Shown: positions 42,516-52,097 of the stretch, in pieces
How positions within the stretch are numbered: the stretch's first letter is position 1
Layout of the letters: every line of letters starts with the position of its first letter
Assembly (NCBI RefSeq): GCF_000426485.1
Contig: NZ_KE384529.1
Location: 62,001 to 126,000 of the forward strand
DNA: 64,000 nt
Direction: 5' to 3'
DNA from: Indolivaga capnocytophagoides DSM 22835
GTDB taxonomy: Bacteria > Bacteroidota > Bacteroidia > Bacteroidales > Dysgonomonadaceae
Made by a program: the position numbers and the translations under genes
Notes under the pieces: model-generated
Seen by the model: only the letters and a program-made list of their open reading frames with translations
Databases searched by the model: none
Told to the model about the DNA's origin: nothing

Positions 42516-44240
42516 TTAGGTAAATTGACCTTTATCTATATCTTTCACATAGAGTTGCGTATTCGTCTTCCCGTTATGGACATTTTGTTCCAGGGTATAA
42601 CAAATATCAAACAAATCGGTTTTCACCAATTGATAGTTGTTACTTTGCCTGAATGCAATACCATGTATCAAAGCACTGCTTGTTGCATCAAACATATCAA
42701 GTTTGATATGTAGATGATCTTTCCCCACAAGCTTGCTTGTCCCGTAATCACTTACATTACGCGTCACAAAAACAGGATTCAGATTCTCGGGTCCAAAAGG
42801 AGCGAACCTCCCCAAATCGGATATAAATTTAGCATCTATATCTTTAAATGTAAGTTCTGAATCAATATCAATCTGAGGACACATCATTTCCGGAGCAATT
42901 AATTCGACAGACATTTCTTCGAACCTGCGTTTAAACTCCGGTAGATTTTCCTCTTTCAGAGAAAGTCCGGCTGCATAAGTATGCCCTCCAAAATTCTCCA
43001 GAATATCTTTACAAGCCTCAATTGCTTTGTATACATCAAATCCCATAACCGAACGAGCCGATCCTGTTATAAGATCGTTCGACTTAGTAAGAACAACTGC
43101 CGGACGATAATACTTTTCGGTAAGACGGGATGCGACAATACCAATCACACCCTTATGCCAACTGTCGTTATAAATGACTATACTATTGACTTTACCTATC
43201 TCCAGAGTCGATTCTATATAATTGGTCGCTTCATCGGTTATACGCTTATCAAGCTCCCGTCGGTTATCATTGTAATGGTCTATATTTTCACTTTTAGCAC
43301 GGGCATCCTGTGTAGAGTTTGCAAGCAAGAGATCCACAGCCTCTTTTCCGTTCATCATACGCCCCGAGGCATTGATACGAGGACCTATTTTAAAAACAAT
43401 ATCACTTACCGTGATGGGTTTATGACTCAATCCGCAGATATCAATAATACCTTTCAATCCCATACTGGGACTATTATTGAGCTGTTTCAACCCATAATGG
43501 GTCAATACCCTATTCTCACCTGTTAAAGGAACAATATCAGACGCAATACTCAAAGCCACCAGATCGAGGAGATCAAGCAGTTCGCTAAAATCAATCTTGT
43601 TGTTTTGCGCTAATGCCTGAGCCAGTTTAAAACCGACACCACACCCCGAAAGATGTTCATAAGGGTATATCGAATCCAAACGCTTGGCATCTACAACAGC
43701 AACAGCATTGGGTAATGTTTCATCGGGCATGTGATGATCACAAATTATGAAATCAATCCCTTTACTATTTGCGTAGTTAACTTTCTCTATAGCTTTAATT
43801 CCACAATCAAGAGCTACAATCAAAGTCACTCCGGTTTCCGAAGCATAATCAATTCCCTGTTCCGATATACCATACCCTTCGTCATACCTATCGGGAATAT
43901 AATAATCGAGATTTGTTGTAAACTTTCTTAAAAACTTATAGACTAAGGCAACTGCTGTTGTCCCGTCTACATCATAGTCACCATATACCAAGATACGTTC
44001 TTTCTGTCCTAAAGCTTTTTCTATTCTGTCAACCGCTTTATCCATATCGGGAAGTAAAAACGGATCATGTAAATTATCAAAGCTTGGATGAAAGAATTTA
44101 TCAGCCTCATCTACAGTGGTTATACCACGCTGTATCAACAGCTGGCACAGAGCCGGGTGTAAATTCATCTGTTTAGCTAGTTCATCTTTTTTTTCTGTAT
44201 CTTTTGGTGTAAGTGGTTCGTAATTCCATTTGTAAATCAT
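42516..44240 (-). CDS. recJ: Single-stranded-DNA-specific exonuclease RecJ
   Basis: 5'-3' exonuclease of recombinational and mismatch repair, 574 residues from the ATG at 44240 (MIYKWNYEPLTPKD). A GTG nine codons upstream is possible but less family-like. DHH-domain motifs: ILVYGDYDVDGTTAVALVY, VTLIVALDCGIKA, FIICDHHMPDETLP, and GPRINASGRM. The DHHA1 part has GVIGIVASRLTEKYYRPAVVL and FGGHTYAAGLSL. An OB-fold domain ends the protein. It heads the operon with the MBL lipoprotein and recQ. RecJ and RecQ cooperate in end resection in E. coli, so their pairing is sensible. Confidence 0.95.
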   Translation of the reverse strand: MIYKWNYEPLTPKDTEKKDELAKQMNLHPALCQLLIQRGITTVDEADKFFHPSFDNLHDPFLLPDMDKAVDRIEKALGQKERILVYGDYDVDGTTAVALVYKFLRKFTTNLDYYIPDRYDEGYGISEQGIDYASETGVTLIVALDCGIKAIEKVNYANSKGIDFIICDHHMPDETLPNAVAVVDAKRLDSIYPYEHLSGCGVGFKLAQALAQNNKIDFSELLDLLDLVALSIASDIVPLTGENRVLTHYGLKQLNNSPSMGLKGIIDICGLSHKPITVSDIVFKIGPRINASGRMMNGKEAVDLLLANSTQDARAKSENIDHYNDNRRELDKRITDEATNYIESTLEIGKVNSIVIYNDSWHKGVIGIVASRLTEKYYRPAVVLTKSNDLITGSARSVMGFDVYKAIEACKDILENFGGHTYAAGLSLKEENLPEFKRRFEEMSVELIAPEMMCPQIDIDSELTFKDIDAKFISDLGRFAPFGPENLNPVFVTRNVSDYGTSKLVGKDHLHIKLDMFDATSSALIHGIAFRQSNNYQLVKTDLFDICYTLEQNVHNGKTNTQLYVKDIDKGQFT

Positions 44241-44462
44241 TATATATTTGTTTTTTCTTTTCTGCACGGGGGAGAAGCTTCTATCAGCCTCTAAACTCTT
44301 TATTCAAAGCCTTTAATCCTTTATGATTAACGAAACTTTCCAAGAGTATAATACGTAAAGATACTACATTATATATAACAACAGATAAGTAGCCGTTGTT
44401 TTTATTAAGCAAAAAATACTAAAAAATATCACATTTAAACTAGTAGACCTATTAATATAGAA

Positions 44463-46862
44463 TTAAAATTCGGCTACGATTTTTAAATTTAGTTGACGCC
44501 CTGTCAGATAATTGGGCACAGCATACTGCTGATCAAAAACATCATTGATCCAGTAAAACGAATTTGTGTTATTTATATCGAATAAATTAAAAACATCCGC
44601 TCCCAACCAGATATTTTTAAATGAACTGCAAAACGAGCTTCTATTTCTTATCGAAAAGTTTTCTCCTAAAACCTGCCATGCAAAGCCCAAATCAACCCGT
44701 TTATAAGCAGGTGTCCTGAAAGTTTTAGAACTTATAAATCCGCTATTAGGTGCCGATTGGGGCAATCCTTGAGATAAACTGGCACTCAAACTCATCGTCA
44801 AACGCTCTATTCCCGGAAAATAGTCTCTGAAGAAAAAAGAAAGGTTGTATCCCTGATCAGTAGGCAACGGTGCTTTTATACCATTTACATCCTGCTGGGT
44901 TTTCATAAAAGAAAGACTCACCCAACTATCTGTACCTTTGATAAACTCACCGAACAATTTCATATCTAATCCCATGGCATATCCCTTACCCTGATTTTCT
45001 CCGGAATAGCGAATCTTTACATTATCAACAGTATAGGGAACCAAATCGGTCAGATGTTTATAATAGACCTCACTTGTGAATTTGAAAGGACGGTCATCAG
45101 CCATGAACTTATAATCACCACCCAGAACAAACTGTAACGATTTTTGTGATTTTATATCCTCATTCAACACTATAACAGAATTATGACCGACTGTTTCGAT
45201 ACGCTGGTACTCCTTATAAAATGGAGTCTGATAATACAATCCAGCAGCAAGGCGTAAGGTAAATTTATTATTCGGAACATAGGCCAGGGATGCCCGGGGG
45301 CTAACCAACGATTCATCATTAAATGACCAATGACTAAACCTCACACCGGCATTCAGATAGAATACATTGTCACCAGATGTAAATTGATATGTATCCTGTA
45401 AATAGGCAGAATAACGGGTTGTATTTGTTGAGTTATCTCCTTTCAAATTGGAATAAACACTCACAATATCGGGGATATTAGGTTTGGAATAACCCGCCGA
45501 ATCTCTCATATTCCACTCTTTTATCTTATCTTCAATCTTTTCTTTTTGAAGTGTAATCCCCCATTTTATATAGTGATTATTAAATCTGAAAGCACCCTGA
45601 TGAGATAGAGTCGACACATCTGCATTCAATTTATTCCGTGCATGTTCAAGATACGAGCCTATCGCCAGCAAACTACCGTTACTCCCCTCGGCTCCTCCTG
45701 TATCCAAGCCGGAGTCAGTCAGCATGTACTCTCCTGAAATATCATAACGTTCATATTCTCGAGATGAAAAGGCTGAACCGGAAAATCCAATTTCAAGATT
45801 CTCCGATAATTTACCATTTACACTGAGAGCTCCAAAGTAAGTAAGGAATTTATCATGCTCCCAGCCATCAAAATACACTTTAAAGTTTTTGGCATTATCT
45901 ATCGTTCCGAATTTAGTTTCTCTGCTCTGAGGTGCGAATTTAAAAACATTACTAGACAAATTTCCAAGGAAGCTAACTTCCCATTTCGATGTAAGCTGCA
46001 AAGTCATGTAAGTCTGAGCATCTACAAATTCCGGATCATATTCTGCTTCGGTATCAGTTGTACCAAGCAGGCTTTTCGTTGTTTTATATCTGAATCCGGT
46101 AATTTGAGAAAAACGACCCGAAGAACTCCCTATATAAGCATTTGCACCTAAGAGACTACCAGAAACCACCCCTTCGAATCCGGTCGGTTTTTTATAAGTA
46201 ATATCGAGTACCGAAGACATTTTATCCCCGTAAGAAGCATCAAAACCTCCTGTTGAGAATTTTACATCTTTAGTCATATTCGGATTAAGAAAGCTGAGCC
46301 CTTCTTGTTGTGCAGATCTTATTAGTAACGGGCGATATATCTCTATACCGTTGACATAAACAAGATTCTCGTCATAATTACCACCTCTCACCGAATATTG
46401 ATTACTCAGTTCATTGGTTTTACTGACTCCACTCTCCATAGAGATACGGGTTTCGATAGAAGGATCGGTCAATAAATTAGAGTTTCCTAATTCGATATTC
46501 TGGATAGTATTAGTCTGAGCTTTTGATCCGGTAACGGTTACTTCTTCCAACGTTTTTTCTCTAAGCATAACATTTAAAGTCATATTGCCTACAACTTTCG
46601 CTATCTTCCGTTCTGTTTTCTGATATCCCAATACCGAAAACTCAATCGTCACCGAATCACCCACAGGTACAGACACTTGATATTTACCCTGACCATTCGT
46701 AAAACCGCCGGATACAGATCCTCTCACAGATACACGAACAAAATCGACCGGTTGATTATCAAAGTTTGTGACTGTTCCGCTGATTTTCGCCTGCTGAGCT
46801 GCCAGAGAGAAAGTTACTATGAAGAAAAAAAATAACGAGTAAAGTCTTTTATCTATTATCAT
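44463..46862 (-). CDS. TonB-dependent outer-membrane receptor with CarboxypepD_reg-like domain
   Basis: 799-residue outer-membrane transporter. A signal peptide (LYSLFFFFIVTFSLAAQ) is followed by a beta-sandwich (residues about 25-105, KISGTVTNFDNQPVDFVRVSVRG), then the plug domain (LEEVTVTGSKA ... YSVRGGNYDENLVYVNGIEIYRP) and a barrel of about 600 residues ending LTGRQLNLKIVAEF. No SusD-like partner, PUL enzyme, anti-sigma or ECF sigma gene adjoins, so the substrate is not predictable; the length fits small-ligand receptors. It has a -7 element 117 bases upstream and stands alone. Confidence 0.92.
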   Translation of the reverse strand: MIIDKRLYSLFFFFIVTFSLAAQQAKISGTVTNFDNQPVDFVRVSVRGSVSGGFTNGQGKYQVSVPVGDSVTIEFSVLGYQKTERKIAKVVGNMTLNVMLREKTLEEVTVTGSKAQTNTIQNIELGNSNLLTDPSIETRISMESGVSKTNELSNQYSVRGGNYDENLVYVNGIEIYRPLLIRSAQQEGLSFLNPNMTKDVKFSTGGFDASYGDKMSSVLDITYKKPTGFEGVVSGSLLGANAYIGSSSGRFSQITGFRYKTTKSLLGTTDTEAEYDPEFVDAQTYMTLQLTSKWEVSFLGNLSSNVFKFAPQSRETKFGTIDNAKNFKVYFDGWEHDKFLTYFGALSVNGKLSENLEIGFSGSAFSSREYERYDISGEYMLTDSGLDTGGAEGSNGSLLAIGSYLEHARNKLNADVSTLSHQGAFRFNNHYIKWGITLQKEKIEDKIKEWNMRDSAGYSKPNIPDIVSVYSNLKGDNSTNTTRYSAYLQDTYQFTSGDNVFYLNAGVRFSHWSFNDESLVSPRASLAYVPNNKFTLRLAAGLYYQTPFYKEYQRIETVGHNSVIVLNEDIKSQKSLQFVLGGDYKFMADDRPFKFTSEVYYKHLTDLVPYTVDNVKIRYSGENQGKGYAMGLDMKLFGEFIKGTDSWVSLSFMKTQQDVNGIKAPLPTDQGYNLSFFFRDYFPGIERLTMSLSASLSQGLPQSAPNSGFISSKTFRTPAYKRVDLGFAWQVLGENFSIRNRSSFCSSFKNIWLGADVFNLFDINNTNSFYWINDVFDQQYAVPNYLTGRQLNLKIVAEF

Positions 46863-46978
46863 TTATTATATCCGCTAATATCAACAACATACAACCTTTA
46901 ACATTATACAATTGAACTATAAAATCCAAACAATGTTATATATAACGTGTAATACAAAAGGATCAAACCTTAGGTTTA

Positions 46979-46986
46979 CAAAGTTA
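46979..46986 (-). promoter_or_regulatory. Promoter -7 element for the TonB receptor
   Basis: The complement reads TAACTTTG. It lies 117 bases before the receptor ATG; no -33 box is clear. Confidence 0.4.
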
Positions 46987-47226
46987 ATTTATATTTTGAA
47001 TATAATCATCTCTATTTTATGACTAAACTGCCATTTAATATACTCACCTATCCTATAAAATCCTTTAACCCGCCACTATTTTAAGAAAAAAAGTTCTATA
47101 ATTTCCAGAGCATCCTTATCTCGAAAATGCTTATTTGATTGGATTTTAGGTATCATCATGAAAGATTCATTAACATTCTGTTGACAACTTTATGATTGAA
47201 GAAAGCCAAAATGCAATATTATAATA

Positions 47227-47234
47227 TAACTTTG
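47227..47234 (+). promoter_or_regulatory. Promoter -7 element for the 2-oxoacid oxidoreductase operon
   Basis: TAACTTTG, 153 bases before the first ATG. It implies a leader containing the hairpin at 47285 and the palindrome at 47344. Confidence 0.45.
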
Positions 47235-47284
47235 CGTCCGTAGATACAGGAAAATCTAAAAGCTATTAAATATAGCAAGTCTTT

Positions 47285-47318
47285 AACGGCACATTTCGAA
47301 GAGAAATCTTCAGCCGTT
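47285..47318 (+). promoter_or_regulatory. Leader hairpin upstream of the 2-oxoacid oxidoreductase operon
   Basis: AACGGC (47285-47290) pairs with GCCGTT (47313-47318), enclosing ATTTC/GAAAT. There is no T-run, so it is a structured leader rather than a terminator. Confidence 0.45.
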
Positions 47319-47343
47319 ATCATACTTGGTAAGTTAGTAAACA

Positions 47344-47354
47344 GGTCTACGACC
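47344..47354. repeat. GGTCTACGACC palindrome-family copy
   Basis: ACAGGTCTACGACCTTAAA keeps GGTCT and GACCTTA arms with a changed centre. It lies 33 bases upstream of the ferredoxin-subunit ATG. TACTTGGTAAG precedes it. Confidence 0.6.
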
Positions 47355-47387
47355 TTAAAATATATAGACAACTATCATTTAAAAGGA

Positions 47388-47615
47388 ATGGCTAAAGTTA
47401 AAGGAACAGTAGTGGTCAATGTCGAACGTTGTAAAGGCTGTGACCTCTGTGTAGTATCCTGCCCGTGTGATGTACTGGAATTGCAACCGCGAGAAGTAAA
47501 TCAGAAAGGATACCATTACGTATATATGAAAAATGAAGATGCATGTATTGGCTGTGCCAACTGCGGATATGTTTGTCCGGATGCATGCTTAACCATATAT
47601 AAAAAGAAGATATAA
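47388..47615 (+). CDS. 2-oxoacid:ferredoxin oxidoreductase, delta (ferredoxin-like) subunit
   Basis: 75-residue subunit carrying two [4Fe-4S] clusters that pass electrons from the catalytic subunits to ferredoxin. Motifs are CKGCDLCVVSCPC and CIGCANCGYVCP. The opening GTVVVNVERCKGC is typical of KorD/VorD. It is the first gene of a four-gene set (delta, alpha, beta, gamma). Its TAA is part of a strong terminator stem, which partly separates it from the alpha gene. Confidence 0.93.
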   Translation: MAKVKGTVVVNVERCKGCDLCVVSCPCDVLELQPREVNQKGYHYVYMKNEDACIGCANCGYVCPDACLTIYKKKI

Positions 47616-47654
47616 AAAAGATACAGCAGATATATTTGCTGTATCTTTTTATTT
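47615..47654 (+). terminator. Intrinsic terminator inside the 2-oxoacid oxidoreductase operon
   Basis: AAAAAGATACAGCA (47615-47628) pairs exactly with TGCTGTATCTTTTT (47637-47650): 14 bp, followed by ATTTT. It lies between the delta and alpha genes. Confidence 0.8.
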
Positions 47655-47754
47655 TCAAACGGATTATAGTTGCTTGATCAACAATTTTCTCAGATTTTGG
47701 TTTTCTCAGCCAATCTATAGTCTGTACATATTTAAGAACTTTCAACATAACATT

Positions 47755-48837
47755 ATGTCAGAAGAAATATATTTAATGAAGGGCAACGAAGCCATTTCAC
47801 ATGCAGCCATCCGGCTTGGCGTCGACGGATATTTTGGATATCCTATTACTCCCCAATCGGAAATATTGGAAACTTTAATGGCCGAAGCCCCTTGGAAAAC
47901 CACCGGAATGGTAGTGTTACAGGCCGAAAGCGAAACAGCTTCCATCAATATGGTATATGGAGGTGCAGGTTGTGGAAAAGCAGTGATGACATCATCATCA
48001 AGCCCAGGATTGAGCCTTATGCAAGAAGGACTATCATACATTGCAGCCGGTAGCCTTCCTTGTCTCGTTGTAAACGTTATGCGTGGCGGTCCCGGACTTG
48101 GAACAATCCAACCCTCGCAATCAGATTATTTCCAAACAGTGAAAGGAGGAGGACACGGCGACTACAAAATGGTAACGCTAGCTCCTGCATCAGTTCAGGA
48201 AATGGCAGACTTTGTAGATCTGGGATTCCAACTGGCATTTAAACACCTGACCCCCGTCATGATCCTTACGGACGGTGTTATCGGGCAAATGATGGAAAAG
48301 GTAAAACTACCCGAGTACCGAAGAAGACGTACCGAAGACGAAATACGTAAACAGTGCCCATGGGCTACTTTAGGCAAAACACCAGACCGTAAGCCTAATA
48401 TTATAACCACCCTTGAGCTTGACGCCCATGCGATGGAACGTATCAACCTTAATCTTCAGGAAAAATATAAGAAGATAGAAGAAACAGAAATCCGTTATCA
48501 AGAAATCAATTGCGATGACATGGATTATTTAATAGTAGCTTTTGGCTCAGCAGCTCGTATCAGCCAAAAAGCCGCAGAACTGGCACGTGAAGAAGGCTTA
48601 AAAGTCGGCATAATCCGACCAATAACCTTATGGCCATATCCTTCTCAGATCATCAATGAGTATGCTTCAAAGGTAAAAGGTATACTGACTGTAGAATTTA
48701 ATGCAGGACAAATGGTTGAAGATGTTCGTCTTGCTGTTAACGGAAAAGTTCCGGTAGAACATTTTGGACGTCTGGGAGGTATCATCCCCACCCCGGCGGA
48801 AGTTGTTGCTGCCTTGAAAAATAAACTTATTAAATAA
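47755..48837 (+). CDS. vorB: 2-oxoacid:ferredoxin oxidoreductase, alpha subunit (VorB/KorA type)
   Basis: 360 residues from the ATG at 47755 (SEEIYLMKGNEAISHAAIRLG); a longer TTG frame at 47674 starts with sequence unlike the family. Pyruvate:ferredoxin oxidoreductase-type domains I and II: GYPITPQSEILETL, MTSSSSPGLSLMQEGLSYIAAGSLPCLVVNVMRGGPGLGTIQPSQSDY, and the C-terminal VGIIRPITLWPYPSQII. With the beta subunit it decarboxylates a 2-oxoacid oxidatively to an acyl-CoA. The substrate may be 2-oxoisovalerate (VorB) or 2-oxoglutarate (KorA), which sequence reading cannot settle. Confidence 0.92.
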   Translation: MSEEIYLMKGNEAISHAAIRLGVDGYFGYPITPQSEILETLMAEAPWKTTGMVVLQAESETASINMVYGGAGCGKAVMTSSSSPGLSLMQEGLSYIAAGSLPCLVVNVMRGGPGLGTIQPSQSDYFQTVKGGGHGDYKMVTLAPASVQEMADFVDLGFQLAFKHLTPVMILTDGVIGQMMEKVKLPEYRRRRTEDEIRKQCPWATLGKTPDRKPNIITTLELDAHAMERINLNLQEKYKKIEETEIRYQEINCDDMDYLIVAFGSAARISQKAAELAREEGLKVGIIRPITLWPYPSQIINEYASKVKGILTVEFNAGQMVEDVRLAVNGKVPVEHFGRLGGIIPTPAEVVAALKNKLIK

Positions 48838-48851
48838 GGCTTTCAGACCTT
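48835..48851. repeat. Palindrome-family copy at the vorB stop
   Basis: TAAGGCTTTCAGACCTT: the TAA stop (48835-48837) forms the outer arm; AAGGCTT and AGACCTT are imperfect arms. A T-run follows, so it may also work as a weak terminator. Confidence 0.55.
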
Positions 48852-48941
48852 TTTTCGACTTGCTACAAGGTTAATAGCTGTTCACAACATCTTTTTCCGG
48901 TGCAAGACATAGAAAGTTATAACAATTAAGAATTACAATTT

Positions 48942-49700
48942 ATGAACACCAGTATAGTAGATCCTCAAAATTTGGTATATGCCAAACCCGAACTGATGAA
49001 TGACAATCAGATGCACTATTGCCCGGGTTGTTCGCATGGTGTCGTACATAAACTCATCGCCGAGATTATCGACGAAATGGGTTTACGTGATAAAACTATA
49101 GCTATAGCACCCGTAGGTTGTGCTGTATTCGCATACGATTATGTTGATATTGATTGGCAGGAAGCTGCACATGGACGTGCTCCGGCACTGGCTACAGCTA
49201 TAAAACGACTTTGTCCCGATAAGCTTGTATTTACTTATCAGGGAGATGGGGACTTAGCCGCTATCGGGACAGCCGAAACAATACATGCCGCCAATAGAGG
49301 AGAGAATATTGCCATCATCTTTATTAATAATGGTATATATGGTATGACCGGAGGACAGATGGCTCCAACCACTCTGCAAAATATGAAAACATCAACCACT
49401 CCAAACGGACGTGATACTTATGAGAATGGTTATCCTCTGAAAATAACAGACCTGCTTGCCCAACTCGAAGGTGTTTGTTTTGCAACCCGTCAAAGTGTAC
49501 ATACAGCACCTGCTGTAAAAAAAGCGAAGCGAATGATTGCTAAAGCTTTTCAGAATTCTTTGGACGGAAAAGGAACATCTATTGTTGAAATAGTCTCTAC
49601 CTGCAATGCTGGATGGAAAATGACTCCGGCAGGAGCAAATAACTGGATGGTAGATAATATGTTTCCGGTATATCCAATCGGAGATTTAAAAGATATCTAA
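48942..49700 (+). CDS. korB: 2-oxoacid:ferredoxin oxidoreductase, beta (thiamine diphosphate) subunit
   Basis: 252 residues. HYCPGCSHGVVHKLI supplies the N-terminal Cys motif, APVGCAVFAYDYVDIDW follows, and the thiamine-diphosphate motif runs from GDGDLAAIGTAETIHAANRGENIAIIFINNGIYGMTGGQMAPTT. This fits KorB/VorC subunits. It follows the alpha gene after 104 bases that contain a palindrome-family element, and precedes the gamma gene by 22 bases. Cytoplasmic, part of the delta-alpha-beta-gamma complex. Confidence 0.93.
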   Translation: MNTSIVDPQNLVYAKPELMNDNQMHYCPGCSHGVVHKLIAEIIDEMGLRDKTIAIAPVGCAVFAYDYVDIDWQEAAHGRAPALATAIKRLCPDKLVFTYQGDGDLAAIGTAETIHAANRGENIAIIFINNGIYGMTGGQMAPTTLQNMKTSTTPNGRDTYENGYPLKITDLLAQLEGVCFATRQSVHTAPAVKKAKRMIAKAFQNSLDGKGTSIVEIVSTCNAGWKMTPAGANNWMVDNMFPVYPIGDLKDI

Positions 49701-49705
49701 GGTCT
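49698..49705. repeat. Half-copy of the palindrome at the korB stop
   Basis: TAAGGTCT then TATTTTA: stop codon TAA plus the left arm only. The right arm is absent. Confidence 0.4.
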
Positions 49706-49722
49706 TATTTTAAAGAAAAATT

Positions 49723-50277
49723 ATGGTTAACGAAATTATTATAGCCGGATTCGGTGGACAAGGAGTTTTATCGATGGGTAAAATTCTGGCATATTCAGGA
49801 TTGATGGAAGGAAAAGAGGTCTCTTGGTTTCCTTCATACGGTCCTGAGCAACGGGGTGGTACATCTAACGTAACAGTAATACTCAGTGATGACGTTATCA
49901 GTTCGCCCATTGTCAGCGAATATGACATTGCAATTATTCTGAATCAACCCTCACTCGAAAAGTTCGAATCGCAGGTAAAACCGGGAGGAATTATCTTATA
50001 TGATCCGGACGGAATTCATCGTCCACCTACAAGAACTGATATATCCGTATATAAAGTTGACGCTATGGGAAAAGCATCAGAAATGCAAAACCAAAAAGCG
50101 TTCAATATGATTGTATTGGGCGGCTTGCTCAAAATAAATCCCGTAGTAGATCTCGAACATGTAATGATGGGATTGAAAAAGACTTTACCGGCAAGACATC
50201 ACGGTCTTTTACCTATGAATGAAAAAGCCATTCTGCAAGGTATGGAAATTGTAGAAAAAGTAAACATTTCCGCATAA
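49723..50277 (+). CDS. 2-oxoacid:ferredoxin oxidoreductase, gamma subunit
   Basis: 184-residue subunit of the pyruvate/ketoisovalerate oxidoreductase gamma family. Diagnostic sequence: IIIAGFGGQGVLSMGKILAYSGLMEGKEVSWFPSYGPEQRGGTSNVTVILSD, then NQPSLEKFESQVKPGGIILYD. It probably contributes the CoA-binding part of the complex. It ends the operon, with a strong terminator after it. Confidence 0.93.
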   Translation: MVNEIIIAGFGGQGVLSMGKILAYSGLMEGKEVSWFPSYGPEQRGGTSNVTVILSDDVISSPIVSEYDIAIILNQPSLEKFESQVKPGGIILYDPDGIHRPPTRTDISVYKVDAMGKASEMQNQKAFNMIVLGGLLKINPVVDLEHVMMGLKKTLPARHHGLLPMNEKAILQGMEIVEKVNISA

Positions 50278-50300
50278 ACGGAAGCTATATAAGACAGAAT

Positions 50301-50335
50301 AAAGACCAGTCCGGCAAACGGACTGGTCTTTATTG
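50301..50335 (+). terminator. Intrinsic terminator of the 2-oxoacid oxidoreductase operon
   Basis: AAAGACCAGTCCG pairs exactly with CGGACTGGTCTTT around GCAAA, followed by ATTGCTTT. Confidence 0.85.
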
Positions 50336-50376
50336 CTTTATCAATCTGTTTTTGCATTGCACAGCTAATTAATAAA

Positions 50377-50391
50377 TAGGCCTGCAACCAT
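50377..50391. repeat. Palindrome-family copy upstream of der
   Basis: TAGGCCTGCAACCAT in the context AAATAGGCCTGCAACCATAA is a degenerate form of AAATAGGTCTGAAACCTTAA (58294). It lies just upstream of the der -7 element. Confidence 0.5.
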
Positions 50392-50408
50392 AAACCAATA
50401 AAAATGTG

Positions 50409-50416
50409 TACCTTTG
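50409..50416 (+). promoter_or_regulatory. Promoter -7 element for der
   Basis: TACCTTTG, 92 bases before the ATG. Confidence 0.5.
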
Positions 50417-50507
50417 CAAAAAAAATACAGAGAAGCAGAACTTCTTGTTTTTTCAAGAGAAGGTATCAACAGTATATACTTACTTATTTATTAGAGTTTA
50501 AGAATTT

Positions 50508-51830
50508 ATGGGAAATTTAGTAGCGATAGTTGGACGCCCGAATGTAGGAAAATCAACATTATTCAACCGCTTGACACAATCGCGTCAGGCTATTGTTGAT
50601 GAAACTTCAGGAACAACTCGCGATAGACAATACGGAAAAGTTGAATGGGGCGGAAAAGAGTTTTCGCTTGTGGATACTGGTGGCTGGGTTGTAAATTCGG
50701 AAGATATATTCGAAGAAGAAATCAATAAACAAGTGGCCATAGCTATTCAAGAAGCAGACATTATTTTGTTTGTTGTAGATGTGATGAACGGAGTGACTGA
50801 TCTCGATCAAAGTGTAGCCGGTATCTTACGACGGGCAAAAAAGCCAATTATATTAGTCTCAAACAAAGCTGATAACTTTAATGTACATGCCCTTTCTGCC
50901 GAATTTTACACATTCGGTTTGGGTGATCCAATAAATATTTCGGCAATTAATGGAGCAGGAACCGGAGATTTACTGGATGAAGTTATTACAAAACTGCCAA
51001 CTAATGAGGAGATCGATTTTGAGGATTACGAAGAGAATATTCCCCGTATTGCCATAGTGGGTCGTCCTAATGCAGGTAAATCATCATTTGTGAATGCTCT
51101 TATCGGAGAAGATCGCAATATAGTTACTAATATTGCAGGTACTACCCGTGATTCCATTTATACTAAATTCGATAAGTTCAATATGGACTTTTATTTAGTA
51201 GATACGGCCGGAATACGGAAAAAAGGGAAAGTGAGCGAAGACTTAGAATACTATTCAGTAATACGATCTATCAAAGCAATCGAAAATTCTGATGTTTGTA
51301 TTCTAATGCTGGATGCAACACAAGGTATAGAAAGTCAGGATTTAAATATATTTTCGATCATACAAAAAAACCGAAAAGGATTAGTTGTATGTGTAAATAA
51401 ATGGGACTTAGTTGAAAATAAAGAACAGGTAGTTATCAAGACTTTTGAAGAAGCTATCCGTAACCGATTGGCTCCCTTTACAGACTTTCCTATTATTTTT
51501 GCATCGGCTCTAACTAAACAGCGTATACTAAAAGTATTGGAGACAGCAAAAGAGGTTTATAACCACAAAAAAGTAAGAATTCCAACTCATAAATTAAATG
51601 AAGTTCTGCTTCCTATTATAGAGCGTACTCCTCCTCCATCTAATAAAGGAAAGTATATTAAGATTAAATATATCACTCAGCTACCTAATACACAAGTTCC
51701 GACTTTTGTATTTTTCTGTAATCTTCCTCAATGGATAAAGGATCCGTATAAGAGATTCCTCGAAAACCGCATACGTGACCATTGGAATCTTTCTGGAACA
51801 CAAATAAATATAATTATCAGAGAAAAATAA
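50508..51830 (+). CDS. der: Ribosome-biogenesis GTPase Der (EngA)
   Basis: Double-GTPase needed to assemble the 50S subunit, 440 residues. The first G domain has GRPNVGKS (9-16), [14 protein letters not shown] and SNKAD. The second has GRPNAGKS (185-192), [22 protein letters not shown] and NKWD. A C-terminal KH-like domain ([29 protein letters not shown]) follows. All elements are intact and the length is typical. It is single-gene with its own -7 element and terminator. Confidence 0.97.
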   Translation: MGNLVAIVGRPNVGKSTLFNRLTQSRQAIVDETSGTTRDRQYGKVEWGGKEFSLVDTGGWVVNSEDIFEEEINKQVAIAIQEADIILFVVDVMNGVTDLDQSVAGILRRAKKPIILVSNKADNFNVHALSAEFYTFGLGDPINISAINGAGTGDLLDEVITKLPTNEEIDFEDYEENIPRIAIVGRPNAGKSSFVNALIGEDRNIVTNIAGTTRDSIYTKFDKFNMDFYLVDTAGIRKKGKVSEDLEYYSVIRSIKAIENSDVCILMLDATQGIESQDLNIFSIIQKNRKGLVVCVNKWDLVENKEQVVIKTFEEAIRNRLAPFTDFPIIFASALTKQRILKVLETAKEVYNHKKVRIPTHKLNEVLLPIIERTPPPSNKGKYIKIKYITQLPNTQVPTFVFFCNLPQWIKDPYKRFLENRIRDHWNLSGTQINIIIREK

Positions 51831-51875
51831 AAAACTAAAGAGATACTTTTGAGTATCATCACAGAATAAAATACT

Positions 51876-51918
51876 AAAAAGACTGTCCGTAGATAATTCT
51901 TCGGAAGTCTTTTTTTTT
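51876..51918 (+). terminator. Intrinsic terminator after der
   Basis: AAAAAGACT (51876-51884) pairs with AGTCTTTTT (51906-51914), with an inner CCG/CGG, followed by a long T-run. A small GATACT/AGTATC hairpin precedes it. Confidence 0.75.
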
Positions 51919-52097
51919 ATAAAATTCCAAATAAAATAAAAAGGGCTGTATATTTTTTTATTCACATAAAAAACGCACATATTTAACATTTATTAATTTT
52001 CAATCAAACTTTACACTTAAAATTTTTAACATGAATCACCAAAGTCAAACATTTTACTGTACCTTTACCGGAACAATAACAACAAAAAACAACACTC

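Larger units (their letters stand above)
46863..47387. other. Divergent intergenic region TonB receptor / 2-oxoacid oxidoreductase operon
   Basis: 525 AT-rich bases. They contain -7 elements for both sides (46979 minus, 47227 plus), a degenerate GGATCAAACCTTAGG block at 46960, a nested hairpin (47285-47318) and a palindrome copy (47344-47354). No gene is seen. Confidence 0.6.

Noticed and set aside
42981-43526. 181-codon plus-strand frame opposite recJ
   Set aside because: It lies wholly within recJ on the other strand, has no recognisable domain, and recJ is well supported.
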